Below, piece by piece: positions 26,940 to 35,633 of a DNA stretch of 64,000 bases. The position numbers and the translations under genes are program-made. The notes under the pieces are model-generated. The model saw only the letters and a list, made by a program, of their open reading frames with translations. It did not search any database and was not told where the DNA came from. Every line of letters begins with the position of its first letter. Within the stretch, counting starts at the first letter, position 1. Origin of the DNA: Aquabacterium fontiphilum (lineage in GTDB: Bacteria > Pseudomonadota > Gammaproteobacteria > Burkholderiales > Burkholderiaceae_C); assembly GCF_009909205.1 (NCBI RefSeq), contig NZ_JAAAPN010000008.1:124001-188000 (forward strand), given 5' to 3'.

Positions 26940-28352
26940 TCAGGGCATGATGGCTGGGGCGGGGGAGGCCTCGTCCCAACGAACATCACCGCAGACGACG
27001 CGGATCTCTTCAACCCCGTCGTGCAGGCAGCGAAAAGCCATGGATGCCGTCATGCACTGGTGGCGGCCGTTCATCGTGCGATATGGTCGGGTGATCTGCA
27101 CACGGTTGATGGCTTCCATCGCCCGCCGGAAGTAGGGTCGACGCGACCAGCACGCGCCTTGCGCATCGTCCAGCGGGCCCAGCAGTGCGCCCTTCTTGGG
27201 GCGGTCTTCGGCGGCCCAGAGGTTGTGGCCGATCTGGTAGCCGCGCGCGTCCAGCACGTAACAGAACTCGGCGCCCGGCAGGGACAGAAAGCTGCGACAC
27301 GCCTCTTGTATGCCGCGCCCGGCGCTGAGGAGCACGCCGGCATGGCCAATGGCGTTCAGGTAGGGCGCCACCTGCTCGCGGTGGGTCTGTCGCTGGCGTG
27401 CCCGCTTCTGGCTGAGCCCTTCATAACAGGCCTGAAGGGTTGCTGGCATGTGCCGCGCCGGCATCAGCTCGGCTTGTGGGCGGCCAAAGTGGTAGCCTTG
27501 AACCAAGTCGGCATCGCATTCGAGCGCCATCATGGCTTCCTCGGGCGTTTCGATGCCTTCCATGAGCACCATGGCGCCGCACTCGTGCAGCAGTGACACC
27601 ATCTGGGCGACCACCCGACGAATGCGTGGCTCGCGCGCGCCGCGCGCCACCAAGCCCCTGTCGAGCTTGACGATGTCCGGTTGAAGACGCCACACGCGGT
27701 CGAAGTTGGAGTGCCCCGCACCGAAGTCGTCAATGGCAATCAACGCTCCGTCGTGTCGGGCCCGGGCCACTGCTTCGGTGAAGGCGTCGCTTTCGTGGAC
27801 CTGGCTTTCCAGCAGCTCGAGCACGAGGTTGTCAGGCGCCAGCCGGAAGTGATCGGCCACTTGGCGCAGGTAGCCCCGCGGCTCCTCGCTGGCCAGCCGC
27901 GTGAACACGTCGGGATGCAGGTTGAGGAACAGCCACTCGCCCTGCCGGCCTTGCCGGTGGTGGTTGCTCAGGTGGACGAGCCGACTGAGGCGATCGCAGT
28001 GGGCCAGTTCCGCCGCGTCGCGGCAAGCCGCAAACAACGTCGGCGGGGGCACGGGCTGGCCGTTTTCGTCCTGAGCCCGCACCAGCGCTTCATGGCCGAC
28101 CAGGCGCATGTGGGACAGACTGTAGATCGGCTGGAACGCACTGCGGAGCTGGAAGCGGCCGAACTGGCCGACGGACTGCGGCCCCGAGGTGTCGAGAGCG
28201 GCAAGCAGAGTGGCCACGTGAGAAGGCATGGGACAGCAGGCGGTGCGGTGAGCGGATGCCGAAGGATCGGCCATGGGCGTGATTTCGGCGCGCAAGAGCC
28301 AGGCTTGAGCCGCGCCCCAGGTGTGGCGTGCGTGCGGCTCGAATTTGCGCAT
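26940..28352 (-). CDS. EAL-domain c-di-GMP phosphodiesterase with C-terminal sensory domain
   Basis: This protein of up to 470 residues has an EAL domain (motif EALVR near residue 88 from this start) with the metal and catalytic motifs LELLES, AIDDFGAGHSN, VKLDRG and EGIET, so it should hydrolyse cyclic di-GMP. The C-terminal third (about 310-470) resembles the YkuI-type PAS-like domain associated with EAL proteins and may bind a ligand. No start has a clear ribosome site; ATGs at 28274 and 28229 are alternatives that keep the EAL domain whole. It is divergent from a diguanylate cyclase. Confidence 0.82.
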   Translation of the reverse strand: MRKFEPHARHTWGAAQAWLLRAEITPMADPSASAHRTACCPMPSHVATLLAALDTSGPQSVGQFGRFQLRSAFQPIYSLSHMRLVGHEALVRAQDENGQPVPPPTLFAACRDAAELAHCDRLSRLVHLSNHHRQGRQGEWLFLNLHPDVFTRLASEEPRGYLRQVADHFRLAPDNLVLELLESQVHESDAFTEAVARARHDGALIAIDDFGAGHSNFDRVWRLQPDIVKLDRGLVARGAREPRIRRVVAQMVSLLHECGAMVLMEGIETPEEAMMALECDADLVQGYHFGRPQAELMPARHMPATLQACYEGLSQKRARQRQTHREQVAPYLNAIGHAGVLLSAGRGIQEACRSFLSLPGAEFCYVLDARGYQIGHNLWAAEDRPKKGALLGPLDDAQGACWSRRPYFRRAMEAINRVQITRPYRTMNGRHQCMTASMAFRCLHDGVEEIRVVCGDVRWDEASPAPAIMP

Positions 28353-28491
28353 GGTGGCAAACGGGGCCAAAGTGTTGCAAGTGCCCCCCTATCAGGTCAC
28401 ACATGCGGCGGAAAGGACACGGATTTTTCATAGGGTTTTCAGGGGGGTGGTTCCATAATGAGTCGATCACGCAGGAACCCGGACGCCCACC

Positions 28492-29427
28492 GTGCTGACC
28501 CCTTTGCTGTCTCCCGACATGATCCAGGCGGTGCTGGATGCACTGCCCACGCCAGTCTTCTTCAAGGACCGGCAGGGGGTGTACCGCGGTTGCAACCGGG
28601 CGTTCTCGGAGCTGATGGGTAAGACCTGTAGCGAGCTGGTCGGGCTCACGGTGCACGACCTGTCGCCGCCGGAGCTGGCCACCGTCTACCAGGAGGCCGA
28701 TGACGCTCTGATGCGCGAAGGCGGCGAGCAGCGTTATGAGGCGCAGCTGCAGCCCTGCCGGGGTGGGGCACGCCGTGATGTGATCTTCCACAAGGCCGTG
28801 CTGCGTGATGAGCGCGGTGAGGTGTCGGGTTTGGTCGGCATCATCATTGACATCACCGAGCGCAAGGCGCTGGAGAACCGCCTGGCCAACCTCGCGCGTT
28901 TCGACCCGTTAACGGGGTTGCTGAACCGCCGCGCCATCCTGGCCCACCTGGAGGCCCTGCATCACGACCGGCGCAAGCAGCGTCAGCCGGTGTGCCTGAT
29001 GATGTGCGATGTCGATCACTTCAAGTCCATCAACGACCGCTACGGGCACGCCGTGGGCGACGAGGTGTTGCGTCATGTGGCGCTGACTTTGCGCGCACAC
29101 CTGCGCGACGCGGACGCGCTGGGCCGCATCGGCGGCGAAGAGTTTTTGGTGGTGCTCGACAGCACCGACCTCGATCAGGCTCGCCAGGTGGCCGACCGGC
29201 TGCGGGAGGCCGTGGCCACGGCGCCGGTGATGTGTGCCAACCGCGCCGTGTCGGTCACCGTGAGCCTTGGCCTGGCGCAAAGCGACTCGGTCGATGAGGA
29301 CTGGGCCAGCGTGATTGCCCGCGCCGACGAAGGGCTGTATGCAGCCAAGCGCACCGGTCGCGACCGCGTGATCGTGGCCGAAGGCGCGCCCAGGCTCCTG
29401 GTGGAGAAGGACTGGCATCGGGCTTGA
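28492..29427 (+). CDS. PAS-GGDEF diguanylate cyclase
   Basis: This 311-residue soluble protein has a PAS sensor (about 10-125, ending in the DITERK linker) and a GGDEF domain that makes cyclic di-GMP. The active-site motif is GGEEF (214-218), and an inhibitory site RxxD is present at 205-208 (RDAD), so product inhibition is expected. The start is GTG at 28492; a -10-like CATAAT lies at 28454. The gene is divergent from an EAL phosphodiesterase across about 140 bp, an arrangement that allows opposed control of the same messenger. Confidence 0.88.
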   Translation: MLTPLLSPDMIQAVLDALPTPVFFKDRQGVYRGCNRAFSELMGKTCSELVGLTVHDLSPPELATVYQEADDALMREGGEQRYEAQLQPCRGGARRDVIFHKAVLRDERGEVSGLVGIIIDITERKALENRLANLARFDPLTGLLNRRAILAHLEALHHDRRKQRQPVCLMMCDVDHFKSINDRYGHAVGDEVLRHVALTLRAHLRDADALGRIGGEEFLVVLDSTDLDQARQVADRLREAVATAPVMCANRAVSVTVSLGLAQSDSVDEDWASVIARADEGLYAAKRTGRDRVIVAEGAPRLLVEKDWHRA

Positions 29428-29439
29428 GGCCCGAGAGGC

Positions 29440-30180
29440 TCAGGGCCCCTGAAAACCGCCTTGGCGGAAGGTCAGCACCAGCGTGTCGCGCCATCCGTGT
29501 TCGCCCAGGGGCTGGATGGGTGTGGACTCGTGGATCACGCGGGCGTCGTCCAGCAACAGCAGGCTCCAGGGCTGATCCAGCGTGAAGCGCACGCCGTGCG
29601 GACCGTCGGCCTCGAACACGCGCGTCTCGCCGCCCTTGATGCCGTGGCGCTCGAGCATCAGCACGGCCACGAAGTCGACGCCGTCACGGTGGGCGCCCTC
29701 GGGCGTGGGCCGGCCGATGCCGCCGGTGGTGTCGACCCGGAAGGGGTGGGCTTCGATGTACCAGGCCGGCACGGGCTTGACCTGGGCCAGCAGGCCACCG
29801 AGACGGGCCAACAGTGCCTGCCACAGGGGATGGTTCACCACGTCCGGCGTGATGGGTTCGAACCAGCGTTCGAAGCCCCCGTGCAGCGCGTTGTAGGTCA
29901 CGGGCTGCCAGTGCGCACGGTGAGGCGTCTGGCTCAGGCGCGCTTGGGCGGTCTCGTACACAAAGCAACTGTGGCGGCGAAAGCGATAGTGGCCCCCGTC
30001 GCGCAGGTGGGTGTCCGGGGGCAGGTCATGCCAGTGGGCGTGAACGGCCTCGGCGTCGGCCGGGGTCTGGTGCAGCCAGGTGAGCAGCGCCTCAGGCGAC
30101 ACGACGGCCCAGCCTTGCGCGCGCAAGGCTTCGGGGGCCTGTTCAAGGGTATGCGGGGTGATCGCTTGCATGGCCGGCAT
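29440..30180 (-). CDS. 2-oxoglutarate/Fe(II) dioxygenase family protein
   Basis: This 246-residue protein belongs to the 2OG-Fe dioxygenase family (PF10014 type) that includes amino-acid hydroxylases such as isoleucine 4-hydroxylase. The iron triad is H164-x-D166 (AHRDGVDF) and H217 (RVIHEST), with R231 as the likely 2-oxoglutarate anchor. Start at 30180 is tentative since no clear ribosome site is seen; ATG 30171 is an alternative. It is convergent with the cyclase gene. Substrate unknown. Confidence 0.8.
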   Translation of the reverse strand: MPAMQAITPHTLEQAPEALRAQGWAVVSPEALLTWLHQTPADAEAVHAHWHDLPPDTHLRDGGHYRFRRHSCFVYETAQARLSQTPHRAHWQPVTYNALHGGFERWFEPITPDVVNHPLWQALLARLGGLLAQVKPVPAWYIEAHPFRVDTTGGIGRPTPEGAHRDGVDFVAVLMLERHGIKGGETRVFEADGPHGVRFTLDQPWSLLLLDDARVIHESTPIQPLGEHGWRDTLVLTFRQGGFQGP

Positions 30181-30256
30181 GGTGGCACAGCCCAGCGCCC
30201 GCGGCGGGCGACAAGGCAGTGTCAGCGCAGATGAGGTGACGGGTGCTTGATGCGCC

Positions 30257-30679
30257 TCAAGCCGGCAGGGCCGGGCGAGGGCGCCCTTCGCGGTCGATGG
30301 CCACATATGTGACCTTGGCCTCGGTGACCTTGACCAGGAAGGGCTCGGATGGCTGGCGCTCGGCCCACACTTCGACGTGCACGGTGATCGAGGTCTTGCC
30401 GATCTTCTCGACCCGGGCGTAGAAGCTCAGCAGGTCGCCCACCGACACCGCATTGCGGAAAACGAACTCGTTGACCGCGATGGTGGCCACGCGGCCGCGC
30501 GAGATGCGCGCGGGCAGCACGCAGCCAGCCAGGTCCACCTGCGCCATGATCCAGCCGCCAAAGATGTCGCCGTTGCCGTTGGCGTCGGCAGGCATGGGCA
30601 TCACGCGCATCACCAGCTCCATCTCGGGATGCAGGTCAGGCGGGCTCATCAGAGTGTTGGGCTTGGGGACAACGGTCAT
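30257..30679 (-). CDS. yciA: acyl-CoA thioesterase (YciA-like, hotdog fold)
   Basis: This 140-residue hotdog-fold protein matches YciA, a broad acyl-CoA thioesterase. The hallmark is MPADANGNGDIFGGWIMAQV with the catalytic Asp, followed by the segment NEFVFRNAVSVGDLLSFYA. The start at 30679 gives the usual short N-terminus; ATG 30649 is also possible. It is divergent from the Atm1-type exporter gene across about 70 bp. Confidence 0.88.
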   Translation of the reverse strand: MTVVPKPNTLMSPPDLHPEMELVMRVMPMPADANGNGDIFGGWIMAQVDLAGCVLPARISRGRVATIAVNEFVFRNAVSVGDLLSFYARVEKIGKTSITVHVEVWAERQPSEPFLVKVTEAKVTYVAIDREGRPRPALPA

Positions 30680-30752
30680 GCTCGGGTGGCTTTCTTGAAT
30701 CCGGACGACAATCGAACCGGACAGCATCATTCAGACAAGGCATTTTTCCAGA

Positions 30753-32582
30753 ATGCGACGCTTCGCGCACGCCCCCGCTGCAGATTCCCCCGCCCAGCCG
30801 ACTGCTTCGCGCCGTTCCGACCGCGACACGCTCGCCCGCCTGTGGCCCTATCTGTGGGCCTACAAATGGCGCGTGGTGCTGGCGCTGTCATTCATGATCG
30901 GCGCCAAGGTGGCCAATGTGGGTGTACCGCTGCTGCTCAAGCAGCTGGTGGACCAGCTTGCCCCTCAGCCCACGATGGCGCAGGCCATGCTGGCCGTGCC
31001 TGTGGGCCTGCTGGTCGGCTACGGGCTGCTGCGGCTGTCGACTTCGCTGTTCACCGAACTGCGCGAACTCATCTTTGCCAAGGCCACCGAAGGCGCGGCG
31101 CGCGCGATCTCGCTGAAAGTGTTTGCCCACCTGCATGCGCTGAGCCTGCGCTTCCACCTCGAACGCCAGACCGGTGGCATGACGCGCGACATCGAGCGCG
31201 GCACGCGCGCGGTGCATTCGCTGATCTCGTACTCGCTCTACAGCATCATCCCGACCCTGATCGAGGTGTCGCTGGTGCTCACGCTGCTGGCGGTGAAGTT
31301 CGATGCCATGTATGCGGTCATCACACTGACGGCGCTGGTCTGCTACATCGCCTTCACGGTCACGGTGACCCACTGGCGCACGCGCTTTCGCCGCGAGATG
31401 AATGAGCTGGATTCGAAGGCGCACACCCGCGCGGTCGATTCCTTGCTGAACTACGAAACCGTCAAGTACTTCAACAACGAGGCCTTCGAGGCCGGGCGCT
31501 ACGACGAGGCGCTCGAGCGCTTGCGCCGCGCCGGGCTCAAGAACCAGCGCAGCCTGTCGCTGCTCAACGCGGGGCAGCAGACCATCATCGCCGTGGGCCT
31601 GATCGCCATGCTGTGGCGGGCCACCGAGGGCGTCGTGGCCGGCCAGCTCACGGTGGGCGACCTGGTGATGATCAACGCCTTCATGATCCAGCTGTACATC
31701 CCGCTGAACTTCCTGGGCGTGATCTACCGCGAGATCAAGCAGGCGCTGACGGACCTGGACAAGATGTTCACGCTGATGGAGCGAGACCGCGAGATCGCCG
31801 ATGCACCGGACGCGCGGCCGCTGATGGTGAAGGGGCCGCCCTCGGTGCGCTTTGACCACGTGCAGTTCGCCTACGAGCCGGATCGGCCCATCCTGCATGA
31901 CGTGAGCTTCGAGATCCCGGCGGGGCAGACGGTCGCCGTGGTGGGGCCCTCGGGCTCGGGCAAGTCGACGCTGGCGCGGCTGCTGTACCGCTTCTATGAC
32001 GTGCAGGGCGGCCGCATCACGGTCAACGGCCATGATGTGCGCGCGCTGACGCAAGACAGCCTGCGCCGCCACATCGGCATCGTGCCGCAGGACACCGTGC
32101 TGTTCAACGACACCGTGGCCTACAACATCGCCTATGGCCGCCCCGACGCCAGCCAGGCCGACGTGGAGCAGGCCGCGCGCGCCGCCCGCATCCACGACTT
32201 CATCGCCGGCACACCCAAGGGCTACGACACTGTGGTGGGCGAGCGGGGCCTGAAGCTCTCAGGCGGCGAGAAGCAGCGTGTGGCCATCGCGCGCACGCTG
32301 CTGAAGAACCCGCCGGTGCTGATCTTCGACGAGGCCACCTCGGCGCTCGACTCGGCCAACGAACGCGCCATCCAGGCTGAGCTGGCCGCAGTGGCCCAGG
32401 GCAAGACGGTGCTGGTCATCGCGCACCGGCTGTCGACCATTGTTCAGGCCCACGAGATCCTGGTGATGGAGGCGGGTCGCATCATCGAGCGGGGCAACCA
32501 CCCGCAGCTGCTGGCTGCAGGGGGGCGGTATGCGGAGATGTGGCGCTTGCAGCAGGCGGGCGAGGAGCCGGGTAGCGGCTGA
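30753..32582 (+). CDS. Atm1-type ABC exporter (half transporter)
   Basis: This 609-residue protein has an N-terminal six-helix membrane domain and a C-terminal ATPase. It resembles the bacterial Atm1 homologues that export glutathione-linked heavy metals or iron-sulfur-related compounds; the segment FNNEAFEAGRYDEAL is typical of this group. ATPase motifs are GPSGSGKST, LSGGEKQRVAIARTLL and VLIFDEATSALD. It should act as a homodimer in the inner membrane. It converges on the SPFH gene 11 bp downstream. Confidence 0.88.
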   Translation: MRRFAHAPAADSPAQPTASRRSDRDTLARLWPYLWAYKWRVVLALSFMIGAKVANVGVPLLLKQLVDQLAPQPTMAQAMLAVPVGLLVGYGLLRLSTSLFTELRELIFAKATEGAARAISLKVFAHLHALSLRFHLERQTGGMTRDIERGTRAVHSLISYSLYSIIPTLIEVSLVLTLLAVKFDAMYAVITLTALVCYIAFTVTVTHWRTRFRREMNELDSKAHTRAVDSLLNYETVKYFNNEAFEAGRYDEALERLRRAGLKNQRSLSLLNAGQQTIIAVGLIAMLWRATEGVVAGQLTVGDLVMINAFMIQLYIPLNFLGVIYREIKQALTDLDKMFTLMERDREIADAPDARPLMVKGPPSVRFDHVQFAYEPDRPILHDVSFEIPAGQTVAVVGPSGSGKSTLARLLYRFYDVQGGRITVNGHDVRALTQDSLRRHIGIVPQDTVLFNDTVAYNIAYGRPDASQADVEQAARAARIHDFIAGTPKGYDTVVGERGLKLSGGEKQRVAIARTLLKNPPVLIFDEATSALDSANERAIQAELAAVAQGKTVLVIAHRLSTIVQAHEILVMEAGRIIERGNHPQLLAAGGRYAEMWRLQQAGEEPGSG

Positions 32583-32593
32583 GCGGCCGCGCG

Positions 32594-33427
32594 TCAGTTC
32601 TTGCCGTCGACGTTGATGAAGGGCACGGCGCCGCTGGTGACGTTGGGCAGCTTGCCATCCCACTTGCGGATGGCCTCGCGTTCGTTTTCGACGCGGCGCA
32701 GTGCCAGCAGGTCGGACGTGATCTGCTGACGCTGCAAGGCGAGGGCTTCGGCCTCGGCCCGCGCGCTGGTCACCTTCTGCTTGGCCTCCACCTCGATGCG
32801 CAGCAGGTCTCGCTCGGCCTTGAGCTTTTCCTGTTCCGCGCGGACTTTGGCTTCGATGGCCTCCGAGAAGGCGCGTGAGAACGCGAAGTCCACAATGGCG
32901 AACTCATCGAGCACCAGGCCGTGGCGGCCCATCTTCTCCTTCAGCAACTCGCCGATCTCGTTGCGCACCTCCGTGCGGCGGGTGATCAGCTCCTCGGCTG
33001 TGAAGCGTGCCGTGATGGCCTTCACCGCCTCCTGTACGGCCGGGACGATGATGCGTTCGGCTGCGACCTCGGTGGTGGGCCCGATGTTTCGGAACACATC
33101 GACCACACGACCGGGATCCAGGTGGTAGTTGATGGCGATGCGGGTGTGCACGGACTGCAGGTCGCGTGACGCCGCATTGCCTTCGCCTTCACCCTTCTGG
33201 ATGCGCACGTCCATCACGTGCATGCGCTGGGCCAGCGGCACCTTGAAATGAATGCCCGGGCCATAGACCTGGTCATCCGGCTTGCCGAAGGTGGTCTTGA
33301 CCCCCCGCTCCCCCGCCGAAATGACCGACACCGGATTGAGCAAGACCAGTGCGCCTGCGACGACTGCCACTGTCACGATGAGCCGGACGGCCGTGTTGCC
33401 CGCCGAACGGGAGGGTTCGAACCCCAT
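32594..33427 (-). CDS. prohibitin/SPFH-domain membrane protein
   Basis: This 277-residue protein has one N-terminal membrane anchor (about 12-35, VRLIVTVAVVAGALVLLNPV) followed by an SPFH/prohibitin domain (GERGVKTTFGK onwards) and a long helical coiled-coil rich in Ala, Glu and Lys. Family members form membrane ring assemblies that influence proteases such as FtsH; that role is inferred. Start at 33427 was chosen over a longer frame because the residues before it are not conserved-looking. Confidence 0.85.
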   Translation of the reverse strand: MGFEPSRSAGNTAVRLIVTVAVVAGALVLLNPVSVISAGERGVKTTFGKPDDQVYGPGIHFKVPLAQRMHVMDVRIQKGEGEGNAASRDLQSVHTRIAINYHLDPGRVVDVFRNIGPTTEVAAERIIVPAVQEAVKAITARFTAEELITRRTEVRNEIGELLKEKMGRHGLVLDEFAIVDFAFSRAFSEAIEAKVRAEQEKLKAERDLLRIEVEAKQKVTSARAEAEALALQRQQITSDLLALRRVENEREAIRKWDGKLPNVTSGAVPFINVDGKN

Positions 33428-33487
33428 GTTGTGTCTCCCTTGAAACCGTGTTGTGCGGCGGCATTGTGGCGCATCCTGCGGCCCCAT

Positions 33488-33517
33488 TTGGCGCTCAGAA
33501 ACACCGAGTGCGACAAT
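33488..33517 (+). promoter_or_regulatory. putative pyrC promoter
   Basis: TTGGCG (33488-33493), an 18-bp spacer and GACAAT (33512-33517) form a plausible sigma70 promoter about 40 bp before the pyrC start codon. Confidence 0.4.
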
Positions 33518-33563
33518 TCAGGGTTTGCGAGTTCCGGATCCCGTTCTGTTGCAGGTTTCCCTC

Positions 33564-34604
33564 ATGGCTTCCACCCCCACCTCCCTGGTTCTGACCCGTC
33601 CCGACGACTGGCATCTGCATGTGCGCGATGGCGCGACGATGGCCTCGGTGGTGCCGGCCACGGCGGTGCAGTTTGCCCGCGCGATCATCATGCCCAACCT
33701 GCGGCCGCCCATCACCACGGCCGAGATGGCCGCGGCTTACCGCGACCGCATCCGTGCCGCCGTGCCGGCCGGTATGCGCTTTGAGCCGCTGATGGTGCTG
33801 TACCTGACCGACAACACCCCCGCCGAAGAAGCCGCTCGGGCCAAGGCCATGGGCGCGGTGGCCTTCAAGCTGTATCCGGCGGGTGCCACCACCAACAGCG
33901 ATGCGGGGGTGACCGACCTGCGCAAGACCTACAAGGCGCTGGAGGCCATGCAGCGCGAGGGCCTGGTGCTGTGTGTGCATGGCGAGGTGACGGACAGCGA
34001 GATCGATGTCTTTGACCGCGAGAAGGCCTTCATCGACGACAAGCTGATCCCGCTGCGCCGCGACTTCCCCGAGTTGAAGATCGTGTTCGAGCACATCACG
34101 ACCAAGGACGCGGCGCAGTACGTGGCCGAGGCCGATGCCTTCGTGGGCGCGACCATCACGCCGCAGCACCTGCTGTACAACCGCAATGCGATCTTCATGG
34201 GCGGCGTGCGCCCCCACTACTATTGCCTGCCCATCCTCAAGCGTGAGGAGCACCGCGTGGCGCTCTTGCAGGCCGCCACCAGCGGCTCGCCGAAATTCTT
34301 CCTGGGCACAGACAGTGCGCCCCACGCCTCGCACCTGAAGGAGCATGCCTCGGGCTGCGCCGGCTGCTACACGGCGCCGTGCGCGCTGGAGCTGTATGCC
34401 GAGGCCTTCGAGGCCGCTGGTGCGCTCGACAAGCTCGAGGCGTTTGCCAGCTTCTACGGGCCCGACTACTACGGCCTGCCGCGCAACACCGACACGGTCA
34501 CGCTGGTGCGCGAAGACTGGGTGGTGCCCGAAGAGCTGCCGTTCGGCGAAGCGGTGATCAAGCCGCTGCGCGGCGGCGAGACGCTGCACTGGCGCCTGCG
34601 CTGA
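33564..34604 (+). CDS. pyrC: dihydroorotase
   Basis: This 346-residue enzyme catalyses the reversible cyclisation of carbamoyl aspartate in de novo pyrimidine synthesis. It is of the short type II class: the metal motif [10 protein letters not shown] is at the N-terminus, the carboxylated-lysine region is [12 protein letters not shown], and later histidines are in CVHGE and FEHITT. The ATG at 33564 fits the E. coli-type N-terminus. It is a stand-alone gene converging with cysK. Confidence 0.94.
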   Translation: MASTPTSLVLTRPDDWHLHVRDGATMASVVPATAVQFARAIIMPNLRPPITTAEMAAAYRDRIRAAVPAGMRFEPLMVLYLTDNTPAEEAARAKAMGAVAFKLYPAGATTNSDAGVTDLRKTYKALEAMQREGLVLCVHGEVTDSEIDVFDREKAFIDDKLIPLRRDFPELKIVFEHITTKDAAQYVAEADAFVGATITPQHLLYNRNAIFMGGVRPHYYCLPILKREEHRVALLQAATSGSPKFFLGTDSAPHASHLKEHASGCAGCYTAPCALELYAEAFEAAGALDKLEAFASFYGPDYYGLPRNTDTVTLVREDWVVPEELPFGEAVIKPLRGGETLHWRLR

Positions 34605-34610
34605 CCGACA

Positions 34611-34630
34611 ACGGGCCCCGCGGGGCCCGT
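34611..34630. terminator. perfect palindrome between convergent pyrC and cysK
   Basis: A 20-bp perfect GC-rich palindrome (ACGGGCCCCG and its complement) lies just after the pyrC stop and before the cysK stop. It can fold on either strand and probably serves as a shared bidirectional terminator, although no T-run follows. Confidence 0.5.
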
Positions 34631-34646
34631 GTCACATCTCTGCGCA

Positions 34647-35561
34647 TCAGGCTGGCAGGAAACCTTCCACCGACAGGTAGCGCTCGCCCGTGTCGTAGCA
34701 AAAGCCCAGCACGCGGCTGCCGGCCGGCAGCTCGGGTAGCTTTTGCGCGATGGCCGCGAGCGTGGCGCCCGACGAGATGCCCACGAGCATGCCTTCTTCG
34801 CGCGCGGCGCGGCGGCCGTATTCGCGCGCGTCTTCGGCATCGACCTGGATGACGCCATCGAGCAGATCGGTGTGCAGATTGGCGGGCACGAAGCCGGCCC
34901 CAATGCCCTGAATCGGGTGAGGCGCCGGCTGGCCACCCGAGATCACCGGCGAGGCCTTGGGCTCGACCGCGTAGACCTTGAGCTGGGGCCACTTGGCCTT
35001 GAGCACCTTGGCACAGCCGGTGAGGTGACCGCCGGTGCCCACGCCCGTGATCAGCACATCCAGGCCGTCGGGGAAGTCGTTGAGGATTTCCTGTGCGGTG
35101 GTGCGTTCGTGCACGGCCACATTGGCCGGGTTGTCGAACTGCTGCGGGATCCAGGCGCCCGGCGTCTGCGCGGCCAGCTCCTGGGCGCGGGCAATGGCGC
35201 CCTTCATGCCTTTCTCGCGCGGGGTCAAATCGAACGTGGCGCCGTAGGCCAGCATCAGGCGGCGGCGCTCGATCGACATGCTCTCGGGCATCACCAGCAC
35301 CAGCTTGTAGCCCTTGACGGCGGCCACCATGGCCAGTCCCACACCGGTGTTGCCCGAGGTGGGTTCGATGATGGTGCCGCCGGGTTGCAGGGCGCCGCTG
35401 CGTTCGGCGTCTTCCACCATGGCCAGCGCGATGCGGTCCTTGATGGAGCCACCGGGATTGGCCCGTTCGGCTTTGATCCATACTTCGGCGCTGCCGAACA
35501 GCCGGTTCATCCGCACGTGCGGGGTCTGGCCGATGGTGTCGAGGATGGTCTGTGCTTTCAT
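34647..35561 (-). CDS. cysK: cysteine synthase (O-acetylserine sulfhydrylase)
   Basis: This 304-residue PLP enzyme makes cysteine from O-acetylserine and sulfide. The PLP lysine is K41 (GGSIKDRIA), the substrate loop is PTSGNTGVG, the glycine-rich phosphate site is [10 protein letters not shown] and the late ISSGAT is kept. The motif [14 protein letters not shown] is typical of CysK; CysM is the alternative name for close homologues. It is divergent from dsbD. Confidence 0.92.
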   Translation of the reverse strand: MKAQTILDTIGQTPHVRMNRLFGSAEVWIKAERANPGGSIKDRIALAMVEDAERSGALQPGGTIIEPTSGNTGVGLAMVAAVKGYKLVLVMPESMSIERRRLMLAYGATFDLTPREKGMKGAIARAQELAAQTPGAWIPQQFDNPANVAVHERTTAQEILNDFPDGLDVLITGVGTGGHLTGCAKVLKAKWPQLKVYAVEPKASPVISGGQPAPHPIQGIGAGFVPANLHTDLLDGVIQVDAEDAREYGRRAAREEGMLVGISSGATLAAIAQKLPELPAGSRVLGFCYDTGERYLSVEGFLPA

Positions 35562-35633
35562 GTCGTGTCTCCAGCGGGCGGTCTATTGGCGCGCAAGACG
35601 ACAGGATACGCCGGGCCGGGTCAGAATACCCGC

